Shown here piece after piece: positions 18,523 through 25,837 of a stretch of 38,711 nt of DNA. Within the stretch, counting starts at the first letter, position 1, and every line of letters begins with the position of its first letter. Source of the DNA: Chloroflexota bacterium. Its GTDB lineage: Bacteria; Chloroflexota; Chloroflexia; JAMCWQ01. Below the pieces are notes generated by a model. That model saw only the letters and a list, made by a program, of their open reading frames with translations. It did not search any database and was not told the origin of the DNA. A program made the position numbers and the translations under genes. The stretch spans positions 1 through 38,711 of the forward strand of contig JAMCWQ010000013.1 in assembly GCA_023480825.1 (NCBI GenBank), read 5' to 3'.

Positions 18523-19773
18523 ATGTCTGCACGCACACGCAATCTGGTCTTGCTATTGGTCCTTGTCGGTTTCATTGCCTCCTTTGTCACCGGATTCGGG
18601 TCGGCTCTGGTGGTGGCTCGCTCCGGATCGCCGTTGGTGAATGGATTTCTATCCGGTGATACTAATGTGCCGGCGATTGCCAGCCAGAATACGCCGCCGG
18701 AGTTGAAGGGCAAGTTCGACGTATTCTGGGAAGCCTGGAAGCTCGTCGAGGACGAATTCTACGGCCGGCCGGTGGACGAGAACAAGATGGTGTATGGAGC
18801 GGCCAAGGGGATGATGGAATCCCTCGGCGATGATTACACCATGTTCGTCACACCGGCTGAGAACCAAGACATTCAGGCACACATGGAGGGCAGCTTCCAG
18901 GGGATAGGCGTCTGGGTGGAGATGCGCAATCAGAAGCTAACAATCGTCTCGCCGATAGCAGGATCGCCGGCGGAGAAGGCCGGCATCAGAACCGGCGATG
19001 TCATTACGATGGTCGATGGCAAGTCCATCGAGGGCCTATCGATTGAAGAAGTAGTGGCGATGATGAAGGGACCAAAGGGTACCAAAGTCACCATCTCCAT
19101 TCTGCGAGGCGACTCGGCAGAGCCACGGTCCTTCCAGATAACTCGGGATGAGATCAAGGTGCCGAGTGTCACGTCCAAGATGCTGGATTCCAATATAGCC
19201 TACATACAGGTCATGGTCTTCGGAGATGACACGACCGCCTTGTTTGACGCAGCTCTCCGAGACGCCGCAAGCAAGAATGCTAAGGGGCTGATACTGGACC
19301 TACGGAGCAACGGTGGTGGCTATGTTAAGACCGCCCGGGAGATGCTGGGCAGGTTCCTGCCCGGCGGTGTAGCCTTGTACGAGGACACTGACCAAGGCCC
19401 CGGCGGGGAGACCTCGCAAGATGTGATAACCGGAGACATCAAAGCCTACGACATCCCCATGGTGGTGCTGGTGAATGGAGGGACGGCGAGCGCCTCGGAA
19501 ATCGTGGCCGGAGCGCTGCAGGACAGGAAACGGGCCACGCTGATTGGCGAGAAGACCTTCGGCAAGGGCTCCGTGCAAGATGTGCGCACCTTCACCGATG
19601 GCTCCAGCGCGCGCATCACCGTTGCCCATTGGCTGACGCCGAACAAACGGCAAATTCAGGGTGCGGGGCTCACCCCCGACCTCGCGGTAACGCTAACTGA
19701 AAGCGACATCCAGGCCGGCAACGATACCCAACTAACTGCGGCTCAGAGCTTCTTTCAAAAGGCGCCTCAATAG
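18523..19773 (+). CDS. S41 family C-terminal processing peptidase (CtpA/Prc type), catalytic dyad intact
   Basis: A 416-residue membrane-anchored periplasmic or extracellular serine protease. Residues 7-28 form an N-terminal membrane helix (LVLLLVLVGFIASFVTGFG). A PDZ domain follows (QGIGVWVEM..., SPIAGSPAEKAGIRTGDVITMVDG). The S41 core carries LILDLRSNGGGYV, the nucleophile Ser323 in GTASASEIVAGALQD and the general-base Lys348 in TFGKGSVQ. The 25-residue separation matches the E. coli Prc dyad. These enzymes trim or degrade proteins from the C-terminus. GAGAGAGG precedes the ATG. The last 7 bp overlap the 3' end of the convergent DUF362 gene. A paralogue at 31406 lacks the lysine. Confidence 0.93.
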   Translation: MSARTRNLVLLLVLVGFIASFVTGFGSALVVARSGSPLVNGFLSGDTNVPAIASQNTPPELKGKFDVFWEAWKLVEDEFYGRPVDENKMVYGAAKGMMESLGDDYTMFVTPAENQDIQAHMEGSFQGIGVWVEMRNQKLTIVSPIAGSPAEKAGIRTGDVITMVDGKSIEGLSIEEVVAMMKGPKGTKVTISILRGDSAEPRSFQITRDEIKVPSVTSKMLDSNIAYIQVMVFGDDTTALFDAALRDAASKNAKGLILDLRSNGGGYVKTAREMLGRFLPGGVALYEDTDQGPGGETSQDVITGDIKAYDIPMVVLVNGGTASASEIVAGALQDRKRATLIGEKTFGKGSVQDVRTFTDGSSARITVAHWLTPNKRQIQGAGLTPDLAVTLTESDIQAGNDTQLTAAQSFFQKAPQ

Positions 19774-20867
19774 CTTTTGAAGAGCTTGCCCCAGTCGCTT
19801 TTCATGTACTCGGCTACCCGGCGCCGCCCAAAGTAACGGTACCAGTAGTAGTTGTGGTAGATATTGGAAGCGAAAAAGGCCCAAGGCACAAGGGGCGTAC
19901 GGAGCAGAAGGTTCTCGAAGGGCTTGAGCGGGCCGTGGTAGATCATCTTTTGTCCTCTGCTGGCAAAGGTGTCCTTGTTGCCCTCAAACTGCCAGTTGAC
20001 GTTGGAGATGTCCTCACCGACCACAGTGATTTCCCGCGGGTCTCCCACGCCTAGGCCCAACTGGTGAGCAATGCTGATAAAGTCCAGTTTCATGGGGTTA
20101 AAGCCCATCATCTTGGCTGCCACCGCATCGATCGCCACCTGGTCGGAGCTGGCCAGGATATAGTTCTTGATGTGCGGCTTCATGGCCCGTGGGCCAGGCC
20201 CTTCGCCGGCAGCGGTGCCATCCATGACGGCGAAAATGCCGGGGTGGATTTCCCGCTGGATTGAGAGGAGATCGACCAGGGTCTCGTGGATGACTGAGTG
20301 AGTCCAGTGGCGCTTCTCCGTCAACAGTCCACCAAAGGCATTCTTCATCGCTCCGGTTGTTGTTGTGAAGACGTGTGTCTTCATAGTGGGCAGGTGAATC
20401 ACGTTTTCCCCGATGAGGTACTTTGGTATGAAGATGCCATCGCGGAACACTTTGTGGAGCACGAGGGTAGGATGCTTCGGCCGATACTCCACCCATTCCG
20501 TCTGGGGATCACCGATGTTGGTGCTTTGGAGGCCGAACTTATCGATCACGGGCTTGAGCTTGTTGTTTCGCTCGCCCTCGCGACCATCGACAACGACAGT
20601 GTTGTTGTTGCTGGTGTGCACCATGTCTTTCTGATAGCCATCCGCGAGCAGCGTCTTGATGACTCCCTCCAACTGCCAGGGAGTGGTGGAGCAAGCGGGG
20701 TAGAAGACCTGCCAGGAAATGTTGATTTTGAGGCCGGTGACCCGGTCCGCGGGCAGAGCTTGCTGGTAACCGGCCAGGTGCATGAGCTTCTGATAGTCAT
20801 CCAATACGGTAGCCGGGCTGGTCTTTAGAACGGCGACGCGCCCCTTCCCGGGAAAGTCCGCTGGCAT
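19767..20867 (-). CDS. DUF362 domain protein, unknown function
   Basis: A 366-residue protein with the features of the DUF362 family: an early K-I-N-I-S segment, IPKYLIGENVIHLPTMKTHVFTTTTGAMKNAFG (the conserved P-K-x-K-T-H...GxxKNxFG core) and AVMDGTAAGEGPGPR followed by ASSDQVAIDAVAAKMMGF. DUF362 proteins are often next to, or fused with, ferredoxin domains, but no 4Fe-4S cysteine cluster is visible here. The biochemical role is not known to me. The last roughly 60 residues (YHNYYWYRYFGRRRVAEY) are aromatic and basic. GGAGG lies 7 nt before the ATG. It converges on the S41 peptidase gene with a 7-bp overlap. Confidence 0.8.
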   Translation of the reverse strand: MPADFPGKGRVAVLKTSPATVLDDYQKLMHLAGYQQALPADRVTGLKINISWQVFYPACSTTPWQLEGVIKTLLADGYQKDMVHTSNNNTVVVDGREGERNNKLKPVIDKFGLQSTNIGDPQTEWVEYRPKHPTLVLHKVFRDGIFIPKYLIGENVIHLPTMKTHVFTTTTGAMKNAFGGLLTEKRHWTHSVIHETLVDLLSIQREIHPGIFAVMDGTAAGEGPGPRAMKPHIKNYILASSDQVAIDAVAAKMMGFNPMKLDFISIAHQLGLGVGDPREITVVGEDISNVNWQFEGNKDTFASRGQKMIYHGPLKPFENLLLRTPLVPWAFFASNIYHNYYWYRYFGRRRVAEYMKSDWGKLFKSY

Positions 20868-21299
20868 GAGTTTTCCTCCGTCGAGAGACCGGCCACAGTT
20901 GTGGGCGGCAGATTTAATGTGACATAAGCATTATGCAGAATACACCATTGGGTGCTGGGCCGCAAGTGGAGGACCCAGCGGGGAGCCGGAGGTAAAGAGA
21001 AAGGGGCAAGGGGAGAGGGAAGGGAAGGCCTAGTGGCGCACGGCCCTGTGCGAGGCCGTGGGGGTGCGGTTCGTGAACCGCCCGCCCTGACACGGCAATC
21101 CTTCCGCAGAAGGATTGCCCTACAGGTACAGCATTAAAATGCGGTGAACGTAGCGGCGGCCCCTTCGCGAACCCATGGCCGATCCTTGTGGTCAGCCTGG
21201 ATGCTCCAACCCAATAGTACGGCAAGGGGCAAGCCCTCGCCCTGCTCTTAACAATTGACTAGCTATTTTAGGCTGGCAATCTAGACTCGCAGTACGGTG
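20868..21299. other. 432-bp non-coding gap with a cluster of hairpins
   Basis: No plausible gene. The middle holds consecutive dyads: CGCAC/GTGCG (21037-21041/21048-21052), a GCGGTT/AACCGC hairpin around 21065-21081, and an exact 11-bp stem GGCAATCCTTC/GAAGGATTGCC (21094-21104/21109-21119, loop CGCA). Near 21225 a GGGCAAGCCC-type motif follows. The CCTTCCGC-GAAGG core recurs in the gap at 25.1 kb. Confidence 0.65.
21094..21119. repeat. REP-like palindrome, copy A
   Basis: Exact 11-bp inverted repeat GGCAATCCTTC / GAAGGATTGCC around a CGCA loop. The core CCTTCCGC(A/C)GAAGGA is shared with 25115-25138, and a degenerate form (CCTTCCAAGAAGGA) is in the glmU leader near 33963. The low-complexity flanking sequence (AAGGGGCAAGGGG) is also similar between gaps. 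Confidence 0.6.
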
Positions 21300-21815
21300 T
21301 CACGGCCCACTCTGAACGGCCACCGTCTGGTTCTCTTTCATATATCTTGCCCGAAGGTAACCGGTCAGCCTTTTTGCCCCGTAGGAGGCCAGGGCCGATA
21401 CGCCCGCGGACAAGGCAGAGAACAGCAGGCGCGCAAACAGACCCTGTTTCTGTCTGTTGCTTTGGCTCCGGCTGAACGCGGCGCCAACCGGCCTTAGCTC
21501 GACGTCAACAGGTAGGGCCCGCTTCAGCTCTTCCTGTTGTCTGGCCATCAAGGCGCGTGCCGATTGTAGGTACTGCTTTACTAAAGCGCGGTTTCGGCTA
21601 TTCTCTCTTGTGCGGCTTACCACGGCGAAGCCCGCAAAGCCGAGCAAAGCAGTGAATGAAGTGCCAATCAAGCCAACTGCAAGCGGGTGCTCGCGGACCT
21701 GCTTGCCGGCGTCCAGCGTGCTGAAGAGCCTGTGCTGCAATTCGTCGACAATAGCAGTTGTATCCCGCCTGATCCATTCTACTTCGCTCTCGATGTCAGA
21801 AGATGCTTTGCCCAT
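21300..21815 (-). CDS. DUF3618-like small membrane protein
   Basis: A 171-residue protein. Its start, SSDIESEVEWIRRDTTAIVDELQHRLF, matches the DUF3618 pattern of an amphipathic helix that often follows holin-III/DUF1469 genes. A predicted membrane helix covers about residues 45-65 (LAVGLIGTSFTALLGFAGFAVV), and a weaker hydrophobic segment lies near 135-150 (FARLLFSALSAGVSALASYG). The intervening stretch is basic and charged. AGGAGG lies 7 nt before the ATG. The first 37 bp overlap the end of the BrkB-DUF1469 gene in another frame, implying translational coupling. The arrangement resembles the envelope-stress YqjD/YqjE/YqjK cassettes of other bacteria; function here is unproven. Confidence 0.72.
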   Translation of the reverse strand: MGKASSDIESEVEWIRRDTTAIVDELQHRLFSTLDAGKQVREHPLAVGLIGTSFTALLGFAGFAVVSRTRENSRNRALVKQYLQSARALMARQQEELKRALPVDVELRPVGAAFSRSQSNRQKQGLFARLLFSALSAGVSALASYGAKRLTGYLRARYMKENQTVAVQSGP

Positions 21816-23215
21816 TCGACGTCCTCCTGAATTGACTCACGAGTGTGCTCCATCGGCTTGATCTCGATCTTACGGATTCCCCAGAGGGCAAGGATCGTAC
21901 CTATTATGCCGAAGGCCACTCCAAAAATGATTGCCGAAAGCCAGCCCGGAATGACCAGAGCCAGGGCCAGGATGCAGGCCACGATCAAGCTGATGAGGGC
22001 CAGGAAGAGTATCACCGCCCCACCAATTAGGATGCTGCCAGCTCTAATGCCCGCGTACAGGTCCTCCTTTGCCTCCACTCTCGCCAGTTCGATCTGCCGC
22101 TCAATCAGGCTGGAGATGTTGTCCAGCAGCCGATTAACAAGATCTGCCATGCTAGCGTTTCGAATGTCGTCCATACGTATCTCCTCCCTATTATCGTGTA
22201 CCACACTTTCACGCGGGGGTTCGCGATTTCCATGGGTCTCCTGGCCACTGGGTCCCTCTGGCCGTCTTTCGGTCGCTTCCGGCTCTGCCTTCTCGCGCTC
22301 ACCATTATCGGTATCGAGGAGCGGAAGAAATCGGCTTCTCTGCTCCGAGATACTGGATGGGAAAAGAAAGGAGTTTAGCTCGGCGCCGAGCAATAGTGCT
22401 TGGGCTAGCAGGTAGAACCAGGTCATGATCACCAGGAATAGGCCGATCAGCGCTCCATACTGGTTGAAGGTAGCGAAATGTGATGTGTAGAAGGGAAAGA
22501 TCTGAATGATGATGAAAAAGAGTAGGGTGGCCGCCAAGGCGCCGGGCCAGACCTGCCGGGGGGTGAGTGCGACGTTGGGTATCACCCAGTACACGACGAA
22601 GAACAGTAGGAAGCCTGAAAAGAAGCTGACGGACCATCCGGCGAGGTTCTGTAGCAGCCCAAGCTCGGGAACTTGGAACGGAAGCGCCTGCACGGAGACC
22701 TGCGTGAGGAAAGTGGTGATGCTGGACGCTGCTATTGAGAGCAAAGCGAAGATGATGAAGAAGATCATCATGGCGAAGTTTAGTAGTGTGGCGTATATTA
22801 TGTCTCTTTGCCTGACTTTGTACATTCTGCTGAAGGCGTATTCTATGGAGCCGAAAAGGGAAACACCGGACCATACCAGCCCTACAGCGCTGATAACGCC
22901 TAGCAGGCTGAGGTTGGAGGTGGTTGCATTGAGAAGAGACATGACGCTATCGGATATCTGGGCAGGGAGAATGGCATGAAGGCTTTGTATGAACTTCTGT
23001 CTGACTGACTGATCGGCTAAGACGATGCTGACGGCTGTCAGAATGATGAGAAGGATAGGCAGCATCGAGAACAAGGCCTGATATGCTATCCCAGAGGCCA
23101 GGAAGCCGGTTTGGTCGTTTCCATACTTTTGGAAGAAACGGACCGGCGGCCACGAGGTGACTGTCTTTATCAGTCCCCGAACCTTCTTGACGACGCCTTC
23201 ACCGCGCGTGCTCAT
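21779..23215 (-). CDS. BrkB/YihY-family membrane protein fused to a holin-III (DUF1469) domain
   Basis: A 478-residue inner-membrane protein. Residues about 1-300 are a YihY/BrkB domain with six predicted helices (family signature near GNDQTGFLASGIAYQALFSMLPILL; TWFYLLAQALLLGAELNSFL near 280-300). Residues about 305-345 are a hydrophilic, charged linker (EREKAEPEATERRPEG). Residues about 348-478 are a DUF1469/phage-holin-3_6 module: amphipathic DLVNRLLDNISSLIERQIELARVEAKE, then two helices (GAVILFLALISLIVACILALALVIPG and AIIFGVAFGIIGTILALWGI). These are normally separate proteins. The junction Met348 (22174) is preceded by its own strong Shine-Dalgarno, so the domain may also be made as a free 131-residue protein. 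YihY proteins are of uncertain function despite old RNase BN naming. Confidence 0.85.
   Translation of the reverse strand: MSTRGEGVVKKVRGLIKTVTSWPPVRFFQKYGNDQTGFLASGIAYQALFSMLPILLIILTAVSIVLADQSVRQKFIQSLHAILPAQISDSVMSLLNATTSNLSLLGVISAVGLVWSGVSLFGSIEYAFSRMYKVRQRDIIYATLLNFAMMIFFIIFALLSIAASSITTFLTQVSVQALPFQVPELGLLQNLAGWSVSFFSGFLLFFVVYWVIPNVALTPRQVWPGALAATLLFFIIIQIFPFYTSHFATFNQYGALIGLFLVIMTWFYLLAQALLLGAELNSFLFPSSISEQRSRFLPLLDTDNGEREKAEPEATERRPEGPSGQETHGNREPPRESVVHDNREEIRMDDIRNASMADLVNRLLDNISSLIERQIELARVEAKEDLYAGIRAGSILIGGAVILFLALISLIVACILALALVIPGWLSAIIFGVAFGIIGTILALWGIRKIEIKPMEHTRESIQEDVEWAKHLLTSRAK
22181..22188 (-). promoter_or_regulatory. internal Shine-Dalgarno at the BrkB-DUF1469 junction
   Basis: The minus strand reads GGGAGGAG, then 6 nt (ATACGT), then an in-frame ATG at 22174-22172. 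This lies exactly where the charged linker ends and the DUF1469 domain begins. Independent initiation would produce a 131-residue protein (21779-22174) in addition to the fusion. Confidence 0.6.
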
Positions 23216-23288
23216 CCAAGCCCCCCGCTCAGCTAACCCGCTTCAACGCGACTAAGTTCCGGAAGTCTTCCCACTCGGGGACCGTACC

Positions 23289-23352
23289 GCAAGAACCATA
23301 CCAACTTCCGCATTAGAATCCCTGTTTTGCCCGCTGATGGTACGGTTCTTGC
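23289..23352. promoter_or_regulatory. inverted repeat in the BrkB-encapsulin divergent region
   Basis: GCAAGAACCATACC (23289-23302) and GGTACGGTTCTTGC (23339-23352) are inverted repeats matching at 13 of 14 positions, with a 36-bp spacer. A further CCGTACC (23282-23288) also complements the GGTACGG of the right arm. The position, 153 bp upstream of the ferritin start and between divergent genes, suits an operator or a foldable leader. I see no convincing -35/-10 pair for either gene. Confidence 0.4.
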
Positions 23353-23504
23353 TTTACTACCGGGGCGTAGCTCGGGAGGGGGGACGAGCTTCCTACTAGT
23401 ACCCGGCCCCATTGTTCAGAGCCCTGGCTGGCAGGAAACCGGACCGACCGGCTGCGTCTCGGCGCGCCGGATGGACGAGACGACAGAGAAGGAGGCATCG
23501 GAAT

Positions 23505-23930
23505 ATGGATTTCTCTAGCCCGTATGTGGGGATGACTCCCCCACGGAAACTAACCACTGAGGAGCTCATGAGGGCGCTACGGATTGATGTTGCCGCCGAG
23601 CTCGATGCTATCAACCTTTACCAGGCGCACATCGACGCCATAGATGACGAGCAGGTCAAAGCAGTGATAGCCCATATTCGTGACGAGGAAAAGGAGCATG
23701 TGGCCGAGTTCATGGCGGCGCTCAATGCTTTGGACGCCAAGCAGAAGGATGAACTGGAGAGCCCTCATCCGGAGCTCGGGATTGAGGCCGGGCAGGCGCA
23801 GGTGATTCCTGTGGCGGGTACAGAAACCCAAGCGAGCACGGAATCTGCACCACAGGTCCAGCCACAGCAGGCGGCAATGGAGCCCAAAGCCTTTACCGTG
23901 GGGAGCTTGCTTGGCAAGGTGCAATCGTAG
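23505..23930 (+). CDS. encapsulated ferritin-like protein (EncFtn), encapsulin cargo
   Basis: A 141-residue iron-oxidising cargo protein of an encapsulin nanocompartment. The two-helix ferritin-like region (about residues 19-85) carries Glu32 (VAAELDA), Tyr39 (NLYQ), and Glu62 and His65 in IRDEEKEHV. These coincide in number with the ferroxidase residues I recall for Rhodospirillum rubrum EncFtn. EncFtn forms an annular decamer, with the di-iron site between subunits. Residues about 95-128 are a Gln/Pro/Ala-rich flexible linker. The C-terminus FTVGSLLGKVQS is a clear encapsulin-targeting peptide of the (L/F)TVGSL type. An in-frame ATG at 23412 would add 31 Arg-rich residues. The ATG at 23505 is chosen because GGAGG lies at 23490-23494 and the product then matches the family. 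It is 61 bp upstream of the shell gene. Confidence 0.93.
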   Translation: MDFSSPYVGMTPPRKLTTEELMRALRIDVAAELDAINLYQAHIDAIDDEQVKAVIAHIRDEEKEHVAEFMAALNALDAKQKDELESPHPELGIEAGQAQVIPVAGTETQASTESAPQVQPQQAAMEPKAFTVGSLLGKVQS

Positions 23931-23991
23931 TAGCCAATCCGCTTTCCGCGTTGTGCGGTAGCGGACCCAACAATTATTTGGAGGTGTAAAG

Positions 23992-24915
23992 GTGGCCGAT
24001 TTTCTCAATCGGAACGAAGCTCCCCTGACGCCGGAGGAGTGGTCGCAACTGGATACTATCGTGGCATTGGCAGCCAGCAAGCGCCTTGTGGCCAGGCGCT
24101 TCATCAATGTGGTCGGTCCGGTGGGCTCCGGTATGCAGGCAATCCCCAACTTCATGTATGAAGTTCTTGGGCCGGCGCATTTGGACATGATCGAGACGTA
24201 CGATGATACGCCGATCAGCGCAACCGGCAGGGTCTTCCAGCCTATGCCGGTGATTTCCAAGGACTTCATACTGCACTGGCGTGATATCGAACTGTCACGC
24301 CGGCTTGGGTTCCCGCTGGAGCTGGGAGCCGCCGGCGCCGCTGCGTATTTTGTGGCGGACATGGAGGACAATCTTATCTTTTGGGGTTCCGACGACTTGA
24401 AGGAGCCGGGACTGCTGAATGCCTCTGATATCATGACCGTCGATCACTCCGATTGGGGACAGGTGGGCACGATATTTGGCGATGCTGTCAATGCCATGAC
24501 CCAGTTGGTAGGGCATGGATTCTTTGGCCCTTACGCTATGGTGGTTAGCCCGGCGGATTTCGCGCTGATGTCTAGACTGTATGGCAATACCGGCAGGCTT
24601 GAGGTCGAGCAGGTTAGGCAGGTCATGACAGCCGGTGTCTTCTTCACGGCCTCTGTACCTGATGGTACCAGTATTGTCGTGTCCACGGGGCCTCAAAATC
24701 TGGACCTGGTGATCGGGCAAGACATGACGGTGGCTTACTTGACTCAAGAGAACCTCGACCATCCATTCCGGGTGATGGAAAGCCTGGCTTTGCGTATCCA
24801 CCGCCCCGGAGCGATTGTTCGCATTGGCGGACTTCCAGCGCCGGAGGGCGAGACCAGAAGAGGGCGGTCAGCCGCAGGACGCTCCCGAGCACAGCGCGCA
24901 GAGGCCGGAGCGTAA
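23992..24915 (+). CDS. family 1 encapsulin shell protein (HK97 fold)
   Basis: Self-assembles into an icosahedral protein shell that houses the ferritin encoded just upstream. It shows the family 1 pattern: N-terminal FLNRNEAPLTPEEWSQLD (the amphipathic region that docks cargo peptides), SKRLVARRFINVVGPVGSG, VISKDFILHWRDIELSRRLGFPLELGAAGAAA (P-domain/E-loop region), MEDNLIFWG, and late GPYAMVVSPADFALMSRLYGNTGRLEVEQV and VIGQDMTVAYL. The start is GTG with GAGGTG upstream. Family 1 shells are usually about 265-280 residues. This one has 307 because, after the expected end at HRPGAIVRIGG, it adds about 28 residues rich in Arg, Ala and Glu (TRRGRSAAGRSRAQRAEAG). In this fold the C-terminus faces outward, so the tail may decorate the exterior. 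Confidence 0.93.
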   Translation: MADFLNRNEAPLTPEEWSQLDTIVALAASKRLVARRFINVVGPVGSGMQAIPNFMYEVLGPAHLDMIETYDDTPISATGRVFQPMPVISKDFILHWRDIELSRRLGFPLELGAAGAAAYFVADMEDNLIFWGSDDLKEPGLLNASDIMTVDHSDWGQVGTIFGDAVNAMTQLVGHGFFGPYAMVVSPADFALMSRLYGNTGRLEVEQVRQVMTAGVFFTASVPDGTSIVVSTGPQNLDLVIGQDMTVAYLTQENLDHPFRVMESLALRIHRPGAIVRIGGLPAPEGETRRGRSAAGRSRAQRAEAGA

Positions 24916-25013
24916 AGCAGGCATCGATAGTAGGGTATGCCATTCCGAAAGCCCCGCCTGGAATAGGGTCGTAGGGTCAGGGGTCAAAGGGGCAAATCTG
25001 AAAGGATAGATGT

Positions 25014-25039
25014 AGTGGCGCACAGAGCCGTGCGCCACT
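25014..25039. repeat. perfect 10-bp hairpin
   Basis: AGTGGCGCAC (25014-25023) and GTGCGCCACT (25030-25039) around AGAGCC. The left arm also occurs at 21032-21041 (AGTGGCGCAC), where the right arm is degenerate. This links the two intergenic clusters. Confidence 0.6.
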
Positions 25040-25114
25040 GTGACCGGTTTTCGTAGGCCGGGGTCTTGCGCCCTGACCCTTTTGCAGTACCAAGGAACGC
25101 CTTGGCTTTCTAAA

Positions 25115-25138
25115 GCGGTCCTTCCGCCGAAGGACCGC
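25115..25138. repeat. REP-like palindrome, copy B
   Basis: GCGGTCCTTC (25115-25124) and GAAGGACCGC (25129-25138) are exact inverted repeats around CGCC. The inner part is the same as in copy A at 21094-21119, while the outer stem bases have changed in a compensated way on both arms. Confidence 0.6.
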
Positions 25139-25231
25139 AGTCCAAAGGCCCCCAAGGAGGGCAGGGCCGCCCTCAGCTAAATGTCAGTGGCCCCGCCGCC
25201 ACTACCCCTCGACAGGCGATACGCTGGGCCT

Positions 25232-25837
25232 CTAGATATATCCTAGCCCTTTCAACCGCTTTGTGACTTGCTGCTCTTCCTCAGCGGAGTAGGCCTGTTT
25301 TGACCGCTTCGCAGGGACGTAGCCCAGTTCTTCCAGTTTGGCAAGGACCTTGCCGGCGCTCTCCTGAGGAGCCTCTTTGTCGCTCTCCAACACCACTTCC
25401 GGGCTCAATGGCTCCTCGTACGGGTCCGATACGCCCGTGAAGTTGGCTATCTCTCCGGCAATTGCTTTCTTGTACAGCCCCTTCACATCTCGCTCCACAA
25501 GGGTCTCCAAGGGGCATTTCACAAAGACTTCGACGAACCGCCCGTTTTCTCGCCGGACCTCGTCCCGGATTTCGCGGTAGGGGGATATGGCCGAAGCAAT
25601 GGCTGCCACTCCGTTGCGGCTCAAGAGCTTGCAGACGAAGCCGATCCGGCGAATATTGATATCCCGGTCTTCCTTACTGAAACCCAGTCCCTTGCTCAAA
25701 TTGGTCCGCACCACGTCGCCGTCGAGTACCTCGACGTTCAGTCCCCTGCTTCGTAGCTCCTTTTCCACAAGCTGCGATACGGTGGTCTTGCCGGCGCCGG
25801 ACAGGCCCGTAAACCAGAGTGTGAAGCCTTGATTCAT
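25232..25837 (-). CDS. cysC: adenylylsulfate (APS) kinase
   Basis: Phosphorylates APS with ATP to give PAPS, the second step of sulfate activation, in the cytoplasm. The 201-residue protein has the P-loop GLSGAGKTT (about residues 10-18), the [31 protein letters not shown] segment that binds APS, the [12 protein letters not shown] loop around the phosphoenzyme-type serine, and [20 protein letters not shown]. About 35 C-terminal residues ([23 protein letters not shown]) go beyond the minimal kinase. The start is the ATG at 25837, which overlaps the TGA of the upstream phosphodiesterase gene in ATGA and has AAGGAG nearby. It is the third gene of the sat operon and is translationally coupled. 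Confidence 0.95.
   Translation of the reverse strand: MNQGFTLWFTGLSGAGKTTVSQLVEKELRSRGLNVEVLDGDVVRTNLSKGLGFSKEDRDINIRRIGFVCKLLSRNGVAAIASAISPYREIRDEVRRENGRFVEVFVKCPLETLVERDVKGLYKKAIAGEIANFTGVSDPYEEPLSPEVVLESDKEAPQESAGKVLAKLEELGYVPAKRSKQAYSAEEEQQVTKRLKGLGYI

Larger units (their letters stand above)
24916..25231. other. 316-bp convergent gap with hairpins and short dispersed repeats
   Basis: No gene seen. It carries CATTCCGAAAGCCCCGCCT (about 24941-24959), found again at 31074-31092, and AGGGGTCAAAGGGGCAAA (about 24979-24996), nearly repeated at about 31025. Three exact hairpins follow at 25014-25039, 25090-25105 (CCAAGG/CCTTGG) and 25115-25138. They may terminate the convergent encapsulin and cysC transcripts, but no T-runs follow. 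Confidence 0.6.

Noticed and set aside
23412-23504. N-terminal extension of the encapsulated ferritin from an upstream ATG
   Set aside because: The extra 31 residues are Arg-rich and unlike the family. A proper ribosome-binding site (GGAGG) precedes the ATG at 23505, and residue numbering from there matches known EncFtn proteins.
24916-25231. Possible CRISPR-like or tandem repeat array in the palindrome-rich gap
   Set aside because: The repeats are hairpins of different sequence, not regularly spaced identical direct repeats with unique spacers, and no cas gene is nearby.
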